Assembly: GCF_900101495.1 (NCBI RefSeq)
Contig: NZ_FMUS01000023.1
Span: 1-64,000, forward strand
Direction: 5' to 3'
Origin: Alkaliphilus peptidifermentans DSM 18978
GTDB lineage: Bacteria; Bacillota; Clostridia; Peptostreptococcales; Natronincolaceae
Length of the DNA stretch: 64,000 bases
Positions within the stretch are counted from its first letter, which is position 1; each line of letters begins with the position of its first letter. The notes beneath the pieces were generated by a model. That model did not search any database and was not told the origin of the DNA. It worked only from the letters and a program-made list of their open reading frames with translations. The position numbers were made by a program, and so were the translations under genes. Below are positions 34,345 through 43,289 of the stretch, one piece after another.

Positions 34345-34758
34345 ATGGAGACCCTAGTAAGAACATTGAAAGACAATAGGTGTAAAATTACACCACAGAG
34401 ATTAGCAGTATATCATGTTTTAAAGGACAACAAAAATCATCCTAATGCGGAAGCAATCTTTAAAATGCTTGAACCTAGTTATCCTACCATTAGCTTAGCT
34501 ACAGTGTATAAATCACTTGAATTATTTGCAGATCTCGGTTTAATCCAAGTAATAAATCTTGGGGAAAATAGCTTTAGATATGATCCTAACCCTCAAATTC
34601 ATCCTCACATCATTTGTACAAAATGCAATAAGGTTGAAGATCTATCTGAAGATTATTTTAAGGATCTTGTTTCAACTGTAGCCAGCATCGCTAATTACAC
34701 CATAACCAAACAGCATTTATCCTTTTATGGTTTATGTCCGGCATGTAACTCTCATTAA
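34345..34758 (+). CDS. Fur/PerR-family metal-dependent regulator (137 aa)
   Basis: This homodimeric metal- or peroxide-sensing repressor has the winged helix CKITPQRLAVYHVLKDN and TISLATVYKSLELFADLGL. A metal-binding PQIHPHIICTKCNKVEDL segment and a C-terminal CPAC pair give the four structural-zinc cysteines. Length and layout resemble PerR more than Fur, but the distinguishing residues are not decisive. The ATG follows GGGGGG. It converges with cobD, and the stop regions overlap by 4 nt. Confidence 0.88.
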   Translation: METLVRTLKDNRCKITPQRLAVYHVLKDNKNHPNAEAIFKMLEPSYPTISLATVYKSLELFADLGLIQVINLGENSFRYDPNPQIHPHIICTKCNKVEDLSEDYFKDLVSTVASIANYTITKQHLSFYGLCPACNSH

Positions 34759-35867
34759 CACTTGTTAATCCAAGTGTTTTTTTCTTTTATAATACTCTTT
34801 AGCTCTTTAATTAACCTTTCATTTGAGGCTCCATCTTTAACAGCTAATCTAATATATTTTTCATTTAATCCCTTAAAGCTAGAGCAATCTCTTATTAATA
34901 TACCCCTTTTAAGTAAATTTGCCTGAAGGGTTTTTGCTGTATAATTATTTTCTAATAGCTTAAGTAGCACAAAATTTGTTTCAGAGGAAAAAACCTTTAG
35001 CACTTTAATTTCATTTAGTTTATTAAAAAAATTAACCCTTTCATTTTTAAGCCATTTAAAGCTATTTGCTACATACTTATCCTCTGATAAAAGTATTCTG
35101 CCAAAATAACTGGCAAAAGTGTTGATATTCCATGGCAATGATAACAATTCAATTCTATTTTTAATATCTAAATTACTGGTTACACCGAATCCTAGGCGTA
35201 AACCTGGTATTCCATAAAATTTTGTAAAGGCCCTTACAACCATTAGATTTTTATATTTTTTGCATTCATTCATCAATGTATGTATACCCATTTCATCAGC
35301 AAAATCCATAAAAGCTTCATCTATTATCAGGAATATATTATTTTCCTCACAGAAATCAATAATACACATCATCTCACCCTTTGAGATCAACCTCCCTGTA
35401 GGGTTATTTGGATTACATATTATTACCATATCAATACTTTTATCAGCAGCTAAATATTTTAACAAATTATCAACATTTAATTGAAAAGAATCCTCTTCCC
35501 TTAAAAAATAGTGAATAATATTTTTTCCTCCAATATTTAAGGCCCTTTCATATTCACTGAAGGTTGGCTGTACTATTAGAGTATTTCGGGGAGCTACAGC
35601 ATTAATAAAATCAAATATAATTTGTGCTGCGCCATTCCCCACCAATATATCCTCTACACTTAATCTATAATACTGTGCTATAGAATCCTTCAATTCATGA
35701 TAATTAATGTCTGGATATTTTGTTAAATCATCAATCCCGTCACATATAATCTTTTTCAAACCATCTGGTACTCCTAAAGGGTTAATATTTGAACTATAAT
35801 CTAGTATACTATCTTTAGCAATACCGGTTCTTTTTTCAATTTCGTATATATTTCCACCATGAGTCAT
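34755..35867 (-). CDS. cobD: Threonine-phosphate decarboxylase CobD (370 aa)
   Basis: CobD is a PLP enzyme of the aminotransferase class I/II fold that turns L-threonine phosphate into (R)-1-amino-2-propanol phosphate for the cobalamin side chain. It begins MTHGGNIYEIEKRTG and has DYSSNINPLG, both typical of CobD rather than HisC. IICNPNNPTGRLI and IIDEAFMDF belong to the PLP site, whose lysine should lie in the VRAFTKFYGIPGLRLGFG region. AGGTGGG precedes the ATG. It is the last gene of the riboswitch-controlled cobalamin operon, separated from cbiB by the palindrome cluster. Its substrate partner CbiB is encoded just upstream. Confidence 0.92.
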   Translation of the reverse strand: MTHGGNIYEIEKRTGIAKDSILDYSSNINPLGVPDGLKKIICDGIDDLTKYPDINYHELKDSIAQYYRLSVEDILVGNGAAQIIFDFINAVAPRNTLIVQPTFSEYERALNIGGKNIIHYFLREEDSFQLNVDNLLKYLAADKSIDMVIICNPNNPTGRLISKGEMMCIIDFCEENNIFLIIDEAFMDFADEMGIHTLMNECKKYKNLMVVRAFTKFYGIPGLRLGFGVTSNLDIKNRIELLSLPWNINTFASYFGRILLSEDKYVANSFKWLKNERVNFFNKLNEIKVLKVFSSETNFVLLKLLENNYTAKTLQANLLKRGILIRDCSSFKGLNEKYIRLAVKDGASNERLIKELKSIIKEKNTWINKC

Positions 35868-35900
35868 TTATATCCCACCTAATAAGATTATTAACATGAT

Positions 35901-36069
35901 CAAAAGCATTTATTGCATTAATTATCTATGGATAAAATGCTTTTGTTTCCAGGGAACCCATGCGTTCCCTAGGACGCTTCGCTGTATCCTCCTTATTGGA
36001 GATAATGGGGGGACCCCCTTAAAAACCCCCTATTGCATAGAACCTATTAACGAACTTTCCTATGCAATA
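35901..36069. repeat. Cluster of palindromes between cobD and cbiB
   Basis: Four short stems follow each other. CAAAAGCATTT / AAATGCTTTTG (35901-35911 with 35935-35945). AGGGAAC / GTTCCCT (35951-35957 with 35964-35970). CTCC / GGAG (35989-35992 with 35998-36001). TATTGCATAG / CTATGCAATA (36031-36040 with 36060-36069). A G-run/C-run block at 36007-36018 adds another possible fold. The last stem lies in the 3' end of cbiB, and the cbiB stop codon is inside the cluster. It could be an inserted small repeat element or an intercistronic RNA-processing region. Confidence 0.5.
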
Positions 36070-36984
36070 AAAAAATACCAGCCCAACAAAGGAGGCAGCG
36101 TACATTAGTTTTATGGTTTTTAAAATAACATGAGGCTCTAACGGTTTTATCCTAATACCTATCGTAGGCTTGTCTATAATCTTTCCAAAATATTTACTGG
36201 GTCCCCCCAGTTGAATCATTAGAGCACCTGCCACTGCTGCTTCAGGATACCCAGAGTTAGGACTGCTATGGTTTCTACCTTGAGTCTTTGCCATTTTCAA
36301 TGAGTCAATGTAACTTTCTCCCGTTAGTAACCCACCTATAGCAATAAATAAAACACTTAGCCTGGCTGGTATATAGTTGACTATATCGTCAAGAATTGCA
36401 GAAGCTTTTCCAAAATATAAATATCGGCTGTTTTTATAGCCCACCATTGAATCCAGGGTATTTATTGCTTTATATGCCATTGCCAATGGAGCTCCGCCTA
36501 TTGTAAGATAGAACATAGGGGCAATGATACCATCAGATATATTTTCTGCTATAGTTTCCACCGTTCCTCGAACGATCTCTTCCTTTGTTAATGAATTTGT
36601 GTCTCTACTTACTATATATGACAGCTGATGCCTTGCCTTTACTATATCATTATTTTGGAGGGCTTGTAGCATCTTTTTACCTTCATCACCTAAACTTTTG
36701 GTGGCAAGGACTGTGTAGGAAAAAGCTATTGTTATAATAATTCCTAAAGCAAAGTGGAGGGTATATGCGGCTTTGATAATGATATATGTAGTTATATAGC
36801 TTGTGGCTACTACTATTACTGTTAGTATGACTCCCATTAATAGTTGAGCCTTTTCTGATTTTTCATTATAAAGGTATGTTTCTAAGCTGCTAATAAGCTT
36901 ACCTATAAATCGCACTGGATGTGGAAAATTTTGTGGATCACCAAGTAGCAGGTCTAAAAAGTAACCTCCAAGTAATACTAGCAT
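36019..36984 (-). CDS. cbiB: Adenosylcobinamide-phosphate synthase CbiB (321 aa)
   Basis: This integral membrane enzyme attaches aminopropanol phosphate to adenosylcobyric acid. The family opening LLGGYFLDLLLGDPQNFPHP is present. The later RDTNSLTKEEIVRGTVETIAENISDGI block, SPNSGYPEAAVAGAL and several hydrophobic segments are typical of CbiB/CobD(Pseudomonas). Its 7-nt overlap with cobQ indicates coupling. The final residues (about NRFYAIGGF) are encoded within the palindrome cluster 35901-36069, so the native C-terminus may have been altered. Catalytic residues are upstream of that point. Confidence 0.93.
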   Translation of the reverse strand: MLVLLGGYFLDLLLGDPQNFPHPVRFIGKLISSLETYLYNEKSEKAQLLMGVILTVIVVATSYITTYIIIKAAYTLHFALGIIITIAFSYTVLATKSLGDEGKKMLQALQNNDIVKARHQLSYIVSRDTNSLTKEEIVRGTVETIAENISDGIIAPMFYLTIGGAPLAMAYKAINTLDSMVGYKNSRYLYFGKASAILDDIVNYIPARLSVLFIAIGGLLTGESYIDSLKMAKTQGRNHSSPNSGYPEAAVAGALMIQLGGPSKYFGKIIDKPTIGIRIKPLEPHVILKTIKLMYAASFVGLVFFYCIGKFVNRFYAIGGF

Positions 36985-38513
36985 GGGCTTTCTTCCCCTA
37001 AAATTTTATATATAGTCTTAATATCTACATTTTCTCTAAAAAGATTAGCAAGCTTATTATACTCATTTTCCTTAAACTCATTAAGGGTACTAGTAGACTC
37101 TATTTTGTTTAGTCCTTTTACTTCAAGAAAGTAATTTACAAGCTTAGTAGTAAAGTCCATTTCATCAAACACTCCATGTAGGTATGTACCAAATACTCTA
37201 CCGGACTCACCTATTGCTCCATCATAATAGTCAGCTTCGGTGCCTAATTTATTGGTGATGCGAATAAAGGGAATGGCGTTTTTATGTAATACAGTTCGAC
37301 CCATATGTATTTCATAGCCAGATACCTTCATGGGTGTATCGTCATTATTGAAGGTAATCCCCTTAGTTTCAATTAACCCCTCCACCTGGGTTGTTACCTT
37401 ACTACCTTCGAAGTTTGTTTCAATATCCAGTAATCCTAGACCCTCAATCTCTTTAATACTACCTTCAACAGAGTCAGGATCAGTTAACTTTTTACCAAGC
37501 ATCTGGTATCCACCACATATGCCAAAAACAAACGCTCCTTTGTTATAAGCCTTTAGTATTTGGACCTCTAATCCACTATCCCGTAAATATTTTAAATCTG
37601 ATATAGTATTTTTTGAGCCAGGTATAATAATAATGTCTGGATTATCAATTGAATCAGTATGGGATATATATTGAACCTGTATCTCTGGTATAGTATCAAA
37701 AATATGAAAATCAGTAAAATTTGAAATGTAGGGTAAGCGAATTATATCGATTTTGACCCTGTTTTCACCCTCTACTACCCTCTTAAATCGATCGGTTACA
37801 CTGTCTTCGTCTTCAATATTTAAGTTCCCATAGGGCATTACCCCTATCACTGGTATTCCTGTTAGTTCCTCTATCATTTTTAAGCCAGGCTCCAGTATTT
37901 TTCTGTCACCCCTAAACTTATTTATTATAAGTCCTTTAACCCTTTTTCTCTCATTTTCATCCAACAGCATAATTGTTCCGTATATAGATGCGAATACCCC
38001 TCCACGGTCTATATCTCCAATGAGAATAACAGGACAGTCTGCTATTTCAGCCATACCCATATTTACTATATCATTTTCCTTAAGATTGATTTCTGCGGGG
38101 CTTCCTGCCCCTTCAATAACAACAATATCATAGCTATCAATTAGCTTTTGATATATTTCTCCTATCATATCCTTTAGCTTTGGTTTATGTTGATGATATT
38201 CACTTGCTGTCATGTTTTTATATACCTTCCCATTCATAACCACTTGCGCTGCTTTTTCTGCTGTAGGCTTAAGAAGTATAGGATTCATTAAAACAGAAGG
38301 CTTAATTTTTGCAGCTTCTGCCTGCATAACCTGTGCTCTTCCCATCTCTAGTCCATCTTCTGTTATAAATGAGTTTAGTGCCATATTTTGAGATTTGAAT
38401 GGAGTAACACTAAAGCCATCCTCTACAAATATACGACAAAGGGCAGCAGTTAATAGACTTTTACCTACTGATGAGGCAGTGCCCTGAAGCATAATACCTT
38501 TTCCTTTTTTCAT
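36978..38513 (-). CDS. cobQ: Cobyric acid synthase CbiP/CobQ (511 aa)
   Basis: This glutamine-dependent amidotransferase amidates four carboxyl groups of adenosylcobyrinic acid a,c-diamide using ATP. The N-terminal dethiobiotin-synthase-like domain has the P-loop GTASSVGKSLLTAALCRIF and VVIEGAGSPAEINL. The C-terminal class I glutaminase has the nucleophile region GAFVFGICGGYQMLG and a catalytic histidine in FGTYLHGVFD. The length matches. It overlaps btuD by ATGA and cbiB by 7 nt. It sits in the middle of the cobalamin operon. Confidence 0.95.
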   Translation of the reverse strand: MKKGKGIMLQGTASSVGKSLLTAALCRIFVEDGFSVTPFKSQNMALNSFITEDGLEMGRAQVMQAEAAKIKPSVLMNPILLKPTAEKAAQVVMNGKVYKNMTASEYHQHKPKLKDMIGEIYQKLIDSYDIVVIEGAGSPAEINLKENDIVNMGMAEIADCPVILIGDIDRGGVFASIYGTIMLLDENERKRVKGLIINKFRGDRKILEPGLKMIEELTGIPVIGVMPYGNLNIEDEDSVTDRFKRVVEGENRVKIDIIRLPYISNFTDFHIFDTIPEIQVQYISHTDSIDNPDIIIIPGSKNTISDLKYLRDSGLEVQILKAYNKGAFVFGICGGYQMLGKKLTDPDSVEGSIKEIEGLGLLDIETNFEGSKVTTQVEGLIETKGITFNNDDTPMKVSGYEIHMGRTVLHKNAIPFIRITNKLGTEADYYDGAIGESGRVFGTYLHGVFDEMDFTTKLVNYFLEVKGLNKIESTSTLNEFKENEYNKLANLFRENVDIKTIYKILGEESPC

Positions 38514-39769
38514 TTTATTTCCTCCAATAGCTCTAGCATTTTATCCTTTCCTTCAACTACAATTAACCCCTTTTCTCTAAGAAGCTGTATCTTATTTAAG
38601 CCCTTTCCGCCGGTATAATCAAATTTGATATTTTCGTTGCTACAAAGCTGGTAGACTCTTTTTCCCTGATTTAGCTGTGCCTCTAAAATATCTAGATTTT
38701 TATAATTACCCCACCCTATTGGCACCTCTGTCATTATAACTACATCTGTACTATTTGCTAACTTATGTGCTACCTGCAGGCTATTATCACTTATTTCACT
38801 AAAGGGCATTTCCTCTGCCATTTCTAAGTTATACATACATCCAAGCTCCCAATCGCTATCCCCTTTATTTACAACCCCAAGGGTTACTCTATAACCTCTA
38901 TCAACAAGGGTTTGGATTAGTCCTTTACCAGTTCCACCACCACAAATTATATGTACTCCTACATTTTTGAGTTCTTTTTGTCTTTTTATCAGAGATATTG
39001 GATGGATTTGAAGACACCCCGTATAACTATTGCGTTCAATTACCATCTCCATCTCATATGCCTGTTGAAGAATTTCCACTGTCATAACAGCTTCAGTTTT
39101 CCCCATGGTTATCAAATTACCCTTATGCATTAGTATAATTTCCCCACTATATCTAGCAGCTAAATTCATGTCATGGAGTACTGCTACAATTGTAACACCC
39201 TTCTCTTTATTTAGAGTCTTTAGTAGGTCCAACACCTCGATTTGATGATGAATATCAAGAGATGACGTAGGCTCGTCAAGAAGAATTACCTTTGGCTCTT
39301 GAGCAATTGCTTTAGCAATGATAACCCGTTGTCTTTCTCCTCCACTGATTTCATTAATATTTCTATCTCGAAGGTACCATGTATTGGTAGCCTCCATGGC
39401 TTCCTTTACAATCGATAAATCTTGGGGGCTCTCCTTCTTAAATCTTTTTATATGAGGATTACGACCCATTAATACAATATCATAGACAGTGAAATCGTAG
39501 GATATATTTGTCTCCTGTGGAACAACTGCCATTTCCTTTGCTAAGCTTTTTGTCGAGTAGTCATTAAGCTCATTATCATTTAGAATTATAGTCCCTTTTT
39601 CTGGTTCTAGATTGGCTGCTAAAAGCTTCAATAGCGTGGATTTCCCAGATCCATTTGGCCCAATAATAGTAACAAATGACTTTTTTTCAATTTCAAAGCT
39701 TATATTGTCAATGATAGTACTTTCATCATATTTAAAGGTTAAATTATTTGCTATAAGTGATTTCGCCAT
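38510..39769 (-). CDS. btuD: Cobalamin ABC transporter ATPase BtuD fused to a C-terminal domain of unknown function (419 aa)
   Basis: Residues 1-255 are a FecE/BtuD-type ATPase with Walker A IGPNGSGKSTLLKL, signature NEISGGERQRV, Walker B VILLDEPTSSLD and H-loop VLHDMN. BtuD normally ends near here. Residues 265-419 form a second domain starting NVGVHIICGGGTGKGLIQTL, then GVVNKGDSDW, with a repeated alpha/beta pattern and a glycine-rich loop like a Rossmann-type nucleotide site. I do not recognise its function. It could be a nucleotide or corrinoid sensor, or an enzyme domain. The start is the ATG at 39769 (MAKSLIANNL), 5 nt after GGAGG. An ATG at 39781 lacks a site. Confidence 0.87.
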   Translation of the reverse strand: MAKSLIANNLTFKYDESTIIDNISFEIEKKSFVTIIGPNGSGKSTLLKLLAANLEPEKGTIILNDNELNDYSTKSLAKEMAVVPQETNISYDFTVYDIVLMGRNPHIKRFKKESPQDLSIVKEAMEATNTWYLRDRNINEISGGERQRVIIAKAIAQEPKVILLDEPTSSLDIHHQIEVLDLLKTLNKEKGVTIVAVLHDMNLAARYSGEIILMHKGNLITMGKTEAVMTVEILQQAYEMEMVIERNSYTGCLQIHPISLIKRQKELKNVGVHIICGGGTGKGLIQTLVDRGYRVTLGVVNKGDSDWELGCMYNLEMAEEMPFSEISDNSLQVAHKLANSTDVVIMTEVPIGWGNYKNLDILEAQLNQGKRVYQLCSNENIKFDYTGGKGLNKIQLLREKGLIVVEGKDKMLELLEEIK

Positions 39770-39782
39770 AATATCCTCCATA

Positions 39783-40823
39783 CTATATTACTTTTTTGGT
39801 CTTCCTTAATAGATAGATAAAAAATGGCCCTCCTGCCAAAGCAGTTATTATCCCTACAGGAATTTCCGTTGGTGCTATAACTGTTCTGGCTACAGTATCG
39901 GCTGCGATAAGAAATATCCCTCCCATAAGGCCACTTGCCGGTATTAATATCCTATGATCTGGACCCACCAGCATCCTCATAACATGTGGTATAATTAACC
40001 CCACAAACCCAATAATTCCACTAACCGAGACTGCAAAGGCTGTTAACAATGCACTGGTTATTAAAATTACTCGTTTTACCCATTCAACGTTAACTCCTGT
40101 GTTTTGTGCTGTAGATTCCCCCAGTAACAATACATTTAAATCCTTTGCAAATACATAAATGATAATTGATCCAATAATAATAGGAAGAAATGCCACCTGG
40201 ACATGGTTCCATCCCCTTGAAGAAAAGCTTCCCATTGTCCAAAACACAATACTTGTTACATCCTTTGAGGAGATAACCATAATAAAGGACATTATAGCAG
40301 TAAAAAACTGACCTGTTGCAATTCCTGCCAATAGAAGTGTCGTTACTGGCACCTTAGATTTAACCTTTGCTAAGTTATAAACAATTAGTGTAGCAAGTAA
40401 TGCTCCAAAGAAGGCAAATATTGATACTATACCAAAACCCCATATTACACGGTTTAATTTTAGCATAATAGCAATGGCAGCACCAAGGGCAGCCCCTGAT
40501 GAGGTTCCTGTTATGTAAGGATCAGCCATTGGGTTTTTCAATAGTCCCTGTAATGCTACCCCTACAATAGACAGACCATATCCAACTAAAAAGGCCAGAA
40601 AAATTCTAGGAAGGCGAATATTGGTAATAATCGCCACATGAGGCTGAGGAATACCCGATGTATCAATATTTTTACCAAGTATGGGAATTTGACTAAATAT
40701 TATTTTTATACTATTAAATATAGAAATATTCGCTGCTCCTATTACAGAGGCTACAGCAATAACAAGAAACAATAATAGCAATAATAATACAATTTGATTA
40801 GCAAACTTAAGCTCTTTTTTCAT
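39783..40823 (-). CDS. btuC: Cobalamin/corrinoid ABC transporter permease BtuC (346 aa)
   Basis: This FecCD/BtuC-family permease has ten predicted membrane helices. Characteristic blocks include LPRIFLAFLVGYGLSIVGVA, GSSGAALGAA-like TGTSSGAALGAAIAI, and GIIGFVGLIIPHVMRMLVGP, the coupling helix region that docks on BtuD. The length is standard. It lies between btuF and btuD in the cobalamin operon. Corrinoid specificity comes from the operon context. Confidence 0.92.
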   Translation of the reverse strand: MKKELKFANQIVLLLLLLFLVIAVASVIGAANISIFNSIKIIFSQIPILGKNIDTSGIPQPHVAIITNIRLPRIFLAFLVGYGLSIVGVALQGLLKNPMADPYITGTSSGAALGAAIAIMLKLNRVIWGFGIVSIFAFFGALLATLIVYNLAKVKSKVPVTTLLLAGIATGQFFTAIMSFIMVISSKDVTSIVFWTMGSFSSRGWNHVQVAFLPIIIGSIIIYVFAKDLNVLLLGESTAQNTGVNVEWVKRVILITSALLTAFAVSVSGIIGFVGLIIPHVMRMLVGPDHRILIPASGLMGGIFLIAADTVARTVIAPTEIPVGIITALAGGPFFIYLLRKTKKVI

Positions 40824-40921
40824 TTTTCCTCCACCAATTCTGGTAATAAAATTATTGAAATTCTTTACACAATAACTCCAATAGATTATACTGCAAATTG
40901 TTCATTATAAATAATTTTAAG

Positions 40922-40940
40922 CCCGCCTTACTCAGGCGGG
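40922..40940 (-). terminator. Hairpin between btuF and btuC
   Basis: CCCGCCT / AGGCGGG (40922-40928 with 40934-40940) forms a GC-rich 7-bp hairpin with a 5-nt loop. On the minus strand it is followed by a T/A-rich tract. It sits 9 nt after the btuF stop codon and before btuC. It probably stabilises the 3' end of the btuF message or partly terminates, giving more binding protein than permease. Confidence 0.6.
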
Positions 40941-40949
40941 ATTTATACT

Positions 40950-41924
40950 TTAAAAAACTTCAGGATGAATAGCTTTTGCTATTAATTCAAATGCCTCTAT
41001 AATTCTTGCTCCGGGCCTAGAAACAATATTGGGCTCTAAAAGCTCTATTTTATCATTCTTAGCAGCTGATATTTCAGAAAAGCCCGGTCTTGACTTTATA
41101 GCATTTATTAAATTTAGCTCTTCTTCTTCAGTTAAGAAATCTTTATCTGATGTATGGGCCGGTGCAAGGTAAACCTCTGGATCACGCTCTACCAATGACT
41201 CGGTACTAAACTGCGGATAAGCTCCTTCTGCATCAGCAGCAATATTTTCTCCGCCGGCCAGTCGAATTAAGTCATCAATGAAAGAGCCAGGGCCAGCTGT
41301 CCTTAGAGGTTCATCCCAGATTTGATAGAATACTCTTCTTGTTGGTTGATCCTTTACCTTGGCAATTATATTATCTCTTTTCTCTTCCATTTCTTTAATC
41401 ACAGCCTGAGCTTGCTCATCTTCGTTTGTTATAAAACCAATAGCAGCAATGGTATCTAATATTTCTTGTATAGTCTCAGGCATAAATTTCACAACAGTTA
41501 TTCCAGCAGCCTTTAACTGCTCCACCGCTTCTGGCTGACCTTCGCCATAAACAAGTACTAAATCTGGATAAATTTCTATAATTCTTTCCGTATTTGTTGA
41601 CCATGAGCTTCCAACCTTATCCTTTGTTTGTGCTTCAGCCGGATAATCACAATAATCTGAAACTGCCGCAAGCTTATCCCCCAAACCTAGGGCATATAAA
41701 ATTTCCGTCTGACTTGGGGCAATTGAAACAATCGTTTCTGGTTGGGTTTTGATTTCAATTTCATAGCCAAGGCCATCTACAATTACCATAGGATACCTGG
41801 AGTCTTCCTGCTGTGCCACTGAATCATCTGGTTGCTCTACTGATACTTCTCCTCCGCTACAGCCGGAAATTGCTCCTACAACTAATGCTATTATCATAAA
41901 AAAAACTAACAGATTTCTTTTCAT
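40950..41924 (-). CDS. btuF: Cobalamin-binding lipoprotein BtuF (324 aa)
   Basis: This is the extracytoplasmic substrate-binding component of the corrinoid ABC transporter. The lipoprotein signal MKRNLLVFFMIIALVVGAISGC has lipobox ISGC. The body shows TIVSIAPSQTEILYALGLG and YPDLVLVYGEGQPEAVEQL, the BtuF/FepB class III fold with one long interdomain helix. The length is right. It follows cobC in the operon with a 20-nt gap, and a GC-rich hairpin follows its stop. The ATG is preceded by GAGGAG. Corrinoid specificity is from the operon and its riboswitch. Confidence 0.92.
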   Translation of the reverse strand: MKRNLLVFFMIIALVVGAISGCSGGEVSVEQPDDSVAQQEDSRYPMVIVDGLGYEIEIKTQPETIVSIAPSQTEILYALGLGDKLAAVSDYCDYPAEAQTKDKVGSSWSTNTERIIEIYPDLVLVYGEGQPEAVEQLKAAGITVVKFMPETIQEILDTIAAIGFITNEDEQAQAVIKEMEEKRDNIIAKVKDQPTRRVFYQIWDEPLRTAGPGSFIDDLIRLAGGENIAADAEGAYPQFSTESLVERDPEVYLAPAHTSDKDFLTEEEELNLINAIKSRPGFSEISAAKNDKIELLEPNIVSRPGARIIEAFELIAKAIHPEVF

Positions 41925-41944
41925 TTATACTCCTCCAATTGAAC

Positions 41945-42544
41945 TTAGTATTTTATTTCGTTTAACTTCACTAATATATTAAAATCTGGTGTAGATTCAA
42001 TAATTGAGACACTACAATGATCTATTTTAAAGCTCCAGTGTTTTTTAATATCTCCTGTAATTAAATGGGCTATGATGCTCCTAATTACTCCACTATGGGC
42101 AACAATTAGTATCTCTTGTCCTTCATGTACTCTTAATAGCTCCTCAACACCAGTTACAACTCTACTATGCATCTCCTTAAGGCTCTCTCCCTCGGGAAAA
42201 CAGAATTCAATATAATCACTTTGAAGCTCATAAAATTTCTGCGGATGCTTCTCCTTTACTTCCTCCATAGAAATTCCTTCAAACTGTCCAAAATGAAGCT
42301 CCCTTAAAGACTCCAATGCTTTAGCAGTATAATTTCTACCATTAACAATAGCTTCAGCAGTTTCTATTGTTCTCTTTAGACCACTATGATATACAACATC
42401 AAAATGTTGATTTTTTAAGGATTTGGCTAGTTTTTCAGCTTCACTTCTTCCCCTAGCATTTAGATGGGGATCAGACCAACCACACAATCTTTTATTTATG
42501 TTATCGTCGGTTTCACCATGCCGTATAAGATAAAGCTTCGTCAT
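41945..42544 (-). CDS. cobC: Alpha-ribazole phosphatase CobC (199 aa)
   Basis: This histidine-phosphatase-family enzyme removes the 5'-phosphate from alpha-ribazole phosphate or adenosylcobalamin phosphate in the last steps of cobalamin assembly. The phosphohistidine motif LYLIRHGETDDN is at the N-terminus. RELHFGQFEG and a later VAHSGVIRSI complete the catalytic pocket. The start is the ATG at 42544, 7 nt after AGGAG. A GTG at 42547 is less well placed. It lies between cobS and btuF. Family assignment is secure and specificity is from context. Confidence 0.9.
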   Translation of the reverse strand: MTKLYLIRHGETDDNINKRLCGWSDPHLNARGRSEAEKLAKSLKNQHFDVVYHSGLKRTIETAEAIVNGRNYTAKALESLRELHFGQFEGISMEEVKEKHPQKFYELQSDYIEFCFPEGESLKEMHSRVVTGVEELLRVHEGQEILIVAHSGVIRSIIAHLITGDIKKHWSFKIDHCSVSIIESTPDFNILVKLNEIKY

Positions 42545-42554
42545 CACTTCACTC

Positions 42555-43289
42555 CTAAAAAAGTTTTATCGTAATTAGTAAATACAATATATAAGCTACT
42601 TCTACCAATTCACATAGGGCACCTAAAGTATCGCCAGTCATACCACCTATTTTATTGCTGCAATGTCTCTTAAAAAATATTGTTATGACCCATAAAATTG
42701 GTATATAGAAAATACTTATGGGTTGTAAAATCGTAAACAACAAAGTAATAATTATGCTTATAAATACTTCTTTGTTATTAACCTTACCTATGAAAATATT
42801 CCCCAAGCCCTTCTCCCTTGGATATTGGCTATTGAAACAGCCAAACACAAGAGACAGTCTACCAAAAACTGGCATCATTACCAATGCTCCATAAATATCC
42901 CAGCTTCTTAAATTCATTAAGCCAAAAACTTTTATGAAAATAATAAATAATATGGCTAAAACGCCATTAGTTCCCAACCTGCTGTCCCGCATTATTTCCA
43001 GTATTTGATCTTTAGGTCGATTACTATATAATCCATCAAAGGTGTCTCCTAATCCATCTAGATGAAGTCCTCCTGTCAGTATTACATAGCTGCCTAGGGT
43101 TAATATTATAACTACTTGATATGGTAATAATATATTGCTTAGTCTAAAAATAAAAAGTAGTAATAGTCCTAGAATAAAGCCAACAACAGGAAAAAATATG
43201 ATTCCCTTTTTAAACTCATCATCATAGGGTAGTTCCTTTATAACTGTTATTCGAGATAGAAACTGAAGAATACCTATAAATCTTTTCAT
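42555..43289 (-). CDS. cobS: Adenosylcobinamide-GDP ribazoletransferase CobS (244 aa)
   Basis: CobS joins alpha-ribazole to adenosylcobinamide-GDP, an integral membrane step. The family block TGGLHLDGLGDTFDGLYSNR, with acidic metal-binding residues, is intact, followed by MRDSRLGTNGVLAI. Several hydrophobic segments are present and the length is normal. The cobO stop and the cobS start overlap in TAATG, so the two genes are translationally coupled. Confidence 0.94.
   Translation of the reverse strand: MKRFIGILQFLSRITVIKELPYDDEFKKGIIFFPVVGFILGLLLLFIFRLSNILLPYQVVIILTLGSYVILTGGLHLDGLGDTFDGLYSNRPKDQILEIMRDSRLGTNGVLAILFIIFIKVFGLMNLRSWDIYGALVMMPVFGRLSLVFGCFNSQYPREKGLGNIFIGKVNNKEVFISIIITLLFTILQPISIFYIPILWVITIFFKRHCSNKIGGMTGDTLGALCELVEVAYILYLLITIKLF

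Noticed and set aside
35896-36108. A 70-codon plus-strand frame over the palindrome cluster
   Set aside because: It crosses several hairpins and the end of cbiB and has no start signal. It is a chance frame.
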